A stretch of DNA of 64,000 bases from Leuctra nigra (taxonomy: Eukaryota; Arthropoda; Insecta; Plecoptera; Leuctridae), in assembly GCA_934045905.1 (NCBI GenBank), contig OW203764.1, positions 23,183,109 to 23,247,108 of the forward strand, written 5' to 3'. Each line of letters begins with the position of its first letter. Within the stretch, counting starts at the first letter, position 1. Shown here piece after piece: positions 59,597 to 64,000 of this stretch. The notes under the pieces were generated by a model. The model was not told where the DNA came from, did not search any database, and was given only the letters and a program-made list of their open reading frames with translations. Made by a program: the position numbers and the translations under genes.

Positions 59597-62500
59597 GCTA
59601 GATCGAGTAGGTGGTGATTTTTACACAAAGTGTTTTAGGGGGGTGTAAGTTACTACCATTAACTTATATAGTTTTAGGATACAAAAATTTAATACAGCAA
59701 GAATCAACATTTAAGGGTAATTTGTACCAGAGGCGATAAAATGCAGAATCAAAGTTAAAAAGGTTATAATGAAAACCAGAGGTATGAATATTTACCAGTT
59801 GATAGTTTAAAGACATGGACTGCTGCTGCTGAGAGATGTTGCACCTATGGAGGTAGGACAAGTAGATCTGACAACACTGCAAATATACGTCAAGCGCTTT
59901 CACGTAGCATCTTATCAAGTTAACTGGAACCACTGAAATTTAATTATAAAACTAAACTAGCTCTTTGTGCTTATTCTAGGGCACATCTATACTTAAATGG
60001 TAAGTTTGACGAAATTCTATCAGCTTCATATGATCAGAAACTTTATTACAAACGTCTTCTAAGTAAATTATGTTTTCTTTTTGTGTCGAGTTTCAAGTCA
60101 AACCTTGATCGACTCAGCAAGGAAATCAATACTATAGAAATCAATATTATCCTTCCACTTCAATAAGACCCATCCTATGAGTTAAGATTGCAATATCTAT
60201 ACTCTATATTCTAGATTGATTCAAAGATCACTAAATGATAGGCATCTCCTTTATTATGGCTCATTGTTGATGAGCTTTAAGTATAAATCTGATGAGTCTT
60301 AATCCTACATTTGTGAATGCCTAAATTGAACCACTTAGGCATGTAAAGTGCAAAGCTTTTACTCAAATCAAAAAGTATAATAAACATGCTGCGTCATGCA
60401 TTGTTTTCATACATCATATTGAATTTTATAATAATGTCTACCCAGATGGAGCCAGCTGGTCCAATATAGGATGAACCTCTATCCAATATTACACCCTCTG
60501 GTTCGAAATTATCTTTTTTTCAAATTAAAAAATTGTTAAGAATTAATACTAAATAATTTACGCGCTAAAATAATGAACAAACTTTGAATTATTACGAATT
60601 CTATAAATCATAACCCTGTCTGACTAGTAAAGGTACGGAAGTGGTCCAATATAGGCAGCCTACCCTAAATATAAGGAATGATTTAGGATGAAAATGAAAG
60701 TCGCTTCTAACCTTGGTAACATAAATACAAGAATCGGTGATATTTTCTGTGGTAAGTTATTAAAAATTTATTCGATGATGTAATATTTACAGATCATTAA
60801 CTTTAATTATTATTAATTATTATTATTATATAGTACAAACTGTGAAATCGAGAACAAGAAAATCAAGTGCAAGCTTCAAAGCTTTAAAATTCAGATAATA
60901 GCAACATTCTATAAATTGTCTAATAGTTTGCATGTTTTTATTTGTTGCAAAATCAACCATTTTTATTCTGTCGCTGTAATTTTTGAAAATAAATTAACAC
61001 GTTGGGTTTGCTTCTTTCAAGTGTATTTTTTTTACAATTTATCCTGATTTATAGAAGTCTTTCCTGACTTGAAAGGTGTTAAATATCTCGTATTTATTAT
61101 TTTGTTTTGCGCTGTGAAATGTGACTTTGACAGTTTTTTGCGTGATCTATCAGACTAATATAGCTTGATAAGATTATTTTTTATCTCACGATACAAAATG
61201 GCGGGCACAAAGCAATACATTTGTCACGATTTTTTGTTTTTAAACGAAGCCTTATCCGTCAATCGTTACCATAACATTACAGTCTCAAATATTGTAAGCT
61301 CAGTCAAAAGTTTGGCGAAGCACGTAGTAGGTATTACACGGAGAAATCCTGAAAATCAGTGATAGCATAATTTATGTATAAACTACTAAATAATGCGTTA
61401 TACGATGCTTAAAACAAATTCTATAAACCCGATTAAAGCGGTTAAAGCAATCAAATTTGTCCTCATGTTATTATAAAGTGACGTACAGGACGTTGGGATA
61501 TACATCCACATTTCAATAATGGGGTTATAATATTAATAGAAGTAGAATATTCTGTTTGTGAACTCAAAATGGGCATTGATACTTAAAAATTTATTTTCCA
61601 ATTATTGCATTTGAGGCCCTTTAGTATAATTTGTTATTCATCTATTTTCGATGAATAAAGTGCGCGCAGCAAAGCACATGATTTGCTTAAAAATTGTGAA
61701 ACTGCATAATGATTAATAATCAATATAAAATCATTTCCTCGGCACTTAGACCAGCTTAAGGCCGTAACTTTTAGAAATTAATGTGAGAAACAGGACGTCT
61801 GACAAATATGTACTCCTTATCAGTTAATATGGTAAATAATAAATGTTTTCTTTGGACAAAATTACCTGGCATTAAGGAAGGTGATTTGTGATTAACCAAA
61901 AATGCACTTTCATAGTTTTCAAGGAACGTTGATCAATGGTGTGAATCAGTATGTTGTGATTACAACTTATATAAACCAGAACAATATCAACAGAATAATA
62001 AGTAGTTATATAACAGTTTGGTTAATTGTTGGATGTAATATAATCACAATAATGTCTCTTTTGTCTTGAAAACTTTCAAAGCTGTGTGTTTATTACCTTT
62101 TCTCTGGAGCTAAGCACTTCACATTATATTAAAAAAGGAAATCTGAAAATGTTTGAGAAAGCCAACATGGAGTCACCAAAGATGAACGTTGTTCACTTAC
62201 ATAACAATTACAACAATTAATGAAAACAATAATAATAATTAATAGCATTTGACAGTGTTATAGTTTTATTCTTCAGACGATTGTTGAAAAACGCATAGTT
62301 TTTGTTATTATTTAACTTTCCCGCCATTTCTTAAACATGCGAGCTCACTCTAAGGCAGGACAAAACGCGAAGCAATTTACTATTATTATCATAATTTCAA
62401 AATGATTTATTTGATAATTTTCGATTTATGTGAGTGATGAAAATTGTGATAGGACTAGAACGCCAATTAATTCATCATTACTTTCAGTTGAGCGTCTAAA

Positions 62501-64000
62501 ATATAAAGTATAATCATAATTTAACAAATTCTTAATGAATACTTTAACTTAGATTAGAATATGTAATATATCTCTCTCTATAGACAAAACGCTCCCATAT
62601 AGCTGGATTTCTAACATGTTTATTGTGCGCGAGATTGCTGGTCGTGTGCTTACATGCACGCCTGCTCGCTCACTACGCACGGGGGAAGATTAGTGCGTAG
62701 CGAGTTGCGACAGCACGCAGCATTTCACCACGCTCTCTCTCTCTCTCTCGTTCTCTCTCATTCCTTCTCTTTGTATCCCTCTCTAACAACAGAGATAACA
62801 TAACAATAGATCGGTTTAGATTTCAAAAAACAGTTCGATTGCATTCTCTTTTAAAAGTAGGTCGAATATCGTAATTAAACTAATCAATAATCACAATTGC
62901 ACAAAAACCACTTATGAAACACGGTTACAAAACTGAGCGATTTGGTATATGGTTTTTAAGCTTACATCAAAGAAAATTGATGAATACAATAATAAATCTT
63001 TTATCTATGATTATTGCTTTAGGAACGTTTGGTTTAACCTTTTTGTTCCTTTCAACTCCCTTATTTTACAAAAACTGATTAAAATTTCGCTTAAAATCAA
63101 TTCCGTCATGAAACATTTTGTTTTACTCTTATATTTCAAACTGTATGGTTTACCTGTGAAGGTGAAAAGCTTGGACTTTTTATAAATACAATAAATTAGT
63201 TAATTGGCCAAAGAGGTGGCTACAGTACAGTAAGTTGCACTTACTTTGGTATTTCACCCTATTAATGTAAAAGATGGCTGCGATGGCAGTTATTGTTCAA
63301 TTTTCAGGCAAAATGAAAATTTAGTAACATTTGTGTGTTTGTGTGTCGTTGTTTTGTTTGGAATAAAACCCTGACAACCACCATCCGTTAACATTATACA
63401 GCTCAATACAAATGTTGAAAATCTCTAGGAAAATGTCTAATAACAAGACCGTGTAGCAAGAGGTGATTCTAGAGCTTCCTATCAACAAACCTTAAATAAA
63501 TACAATATTATTCAACTTTCACCATTATAGGAGAAAAACATTGTGCCAACTTGACAAATCTGACCACTAAATGGCATAATCACGTGGCTGTTTCTGTTCT
63601 CTAAGTTGGCACTCTTGTTTTTCTCCTGGTTATGTCGAACAGTTTAGTAATTCTATCAGAGGTGATTTAGGTGAACAAATTCAAACATAATTATACCTAC
63701 TATATACACGAGTCTTCTATTTTGTCTAAGGTTATACTTCTGCCGTGCAACGTAGAGAGAAATCAGTGTAGAAAAATAACAAGTGGAATAAAGACAGCTT
63801 GCATGTAAAAGAGTAATTTTAACAATATGTTTGTAGTTTTACTTCTAGCAACTGCTGTCTCGTGATTTTCGCCAGATTCACTGGCAATTGTCAAAGCTGT
63901 GTCCTACATTGGAATGTATTTAATATTTATAGTCCAGCCGCAGGAAAGAATGAAAATACAAAAATAATTAATTAGTGTGGTGAGAATCACATGCACTCGT
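59597..64000. other. Long AT-rich stretch to window end
   Basis: No gene or transposon supported. Visible items are a GGTCCAATATAGG direct pair (60449 and 60653), a hairpin at 62665-62704 and a (TC)n tract at 62733-62749. Confidence 0.5.
62665..62704. other. Hairpin next to a CpG-rich patch
   Basis: CTACGCAC pairs with GTGCGTAG, extended outward by CTCG/CGAG around a small bulge. The surrounding 100 bp is unusually CpG-rich for this region. Confidence 0.6.

Overview
This is a 64-kb window of AT-rich, intron/intergenic-type eukaryotic DNA. It has no operons or dense coding, and no convincing intact host gene can be supported from the sequence. The transposon content (a Penelope-like element with a GIY-YIG domain, an R2-like non-LTR remnant, Helitron-like elements with inverted subterminal repeats, hAT-type and foldback MITEs, tRNA-derived fragments) points to an arthropod. 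A hemipteran insect is my best guess, but species assignment is inference only. Almost everything recognisable is a mobile element or a tandem repeat.

Layout. 0-9 kb: family A repeat copy 1 (679-1999, minus), a small MITE (3540-3675), family B repeat copy 1 (3761-4654), then family A copy 2 (6691-9036). 9.2-11.65 kb: a Penelope-like retroelement on the minus strand, bounded by 162-bp inverted arms and a 14-bp direct repeat. It is broken by a frameshift and by a 251-bp TIR element inserted in its ORF. 12.7-17 kb: a tRNA-like sequence between 29/30-bp direct repeats, a hAT-type MITE with a perfect 8-bp target duplication (15027-15495), and a foldback MITE (16727-16926). 17-34 kb: mostly unique AT-rich DNA with a hexanucleotide array, a second copy of the 3540 MITE, several strong hairpins and a few CpG-rich patches. 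34-43.2 kb: four more full family B copies, a CpG-rich block with two CRE sites (about 41995-42330) and a truncated inverted family B end. 43.6-49 kb: a family A fragment abutting a foldback MITE, a non-LTR remnant, a 5'-truncated R2-like retrotransposon (45135-46240, minus), a tandem array of about 0.3-kb units, and family B copy 6 (minus). 49.4-51.8 kb: family A copy 3, nearly identical by eye to copy 2 over its first 1.9 kb. 51.9-58.2 kb: minisatellites (27-bp, 10-bp, 15-bp units), a non-LTR 3' end, a foldback MITE, a hAT-like element and a diverged Penelope-type terminal inverted pair. 58.2-64 kb: unique AT-rich DNA with simple repeats.

The most distinctive observation concerns families A and B. 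They have no sign of coding capacity but share one architecture: a defined 5' end, inverted subterminal repeats, an internal array of degenerate units of about 120-155 bp, and a 3' hairpin followed by CTAG. This fits non-autonomous Helitron-like (Helentron-type) elements. Each family A unit carries a fixed composite, TGACGTCA-CTTCCGG followed in several units by an ATGGCGGC box. That is the core grammar of CREB/ATF, ETS and YY1 binding sites, so each insertion would deliver up to five promoter-like modules.
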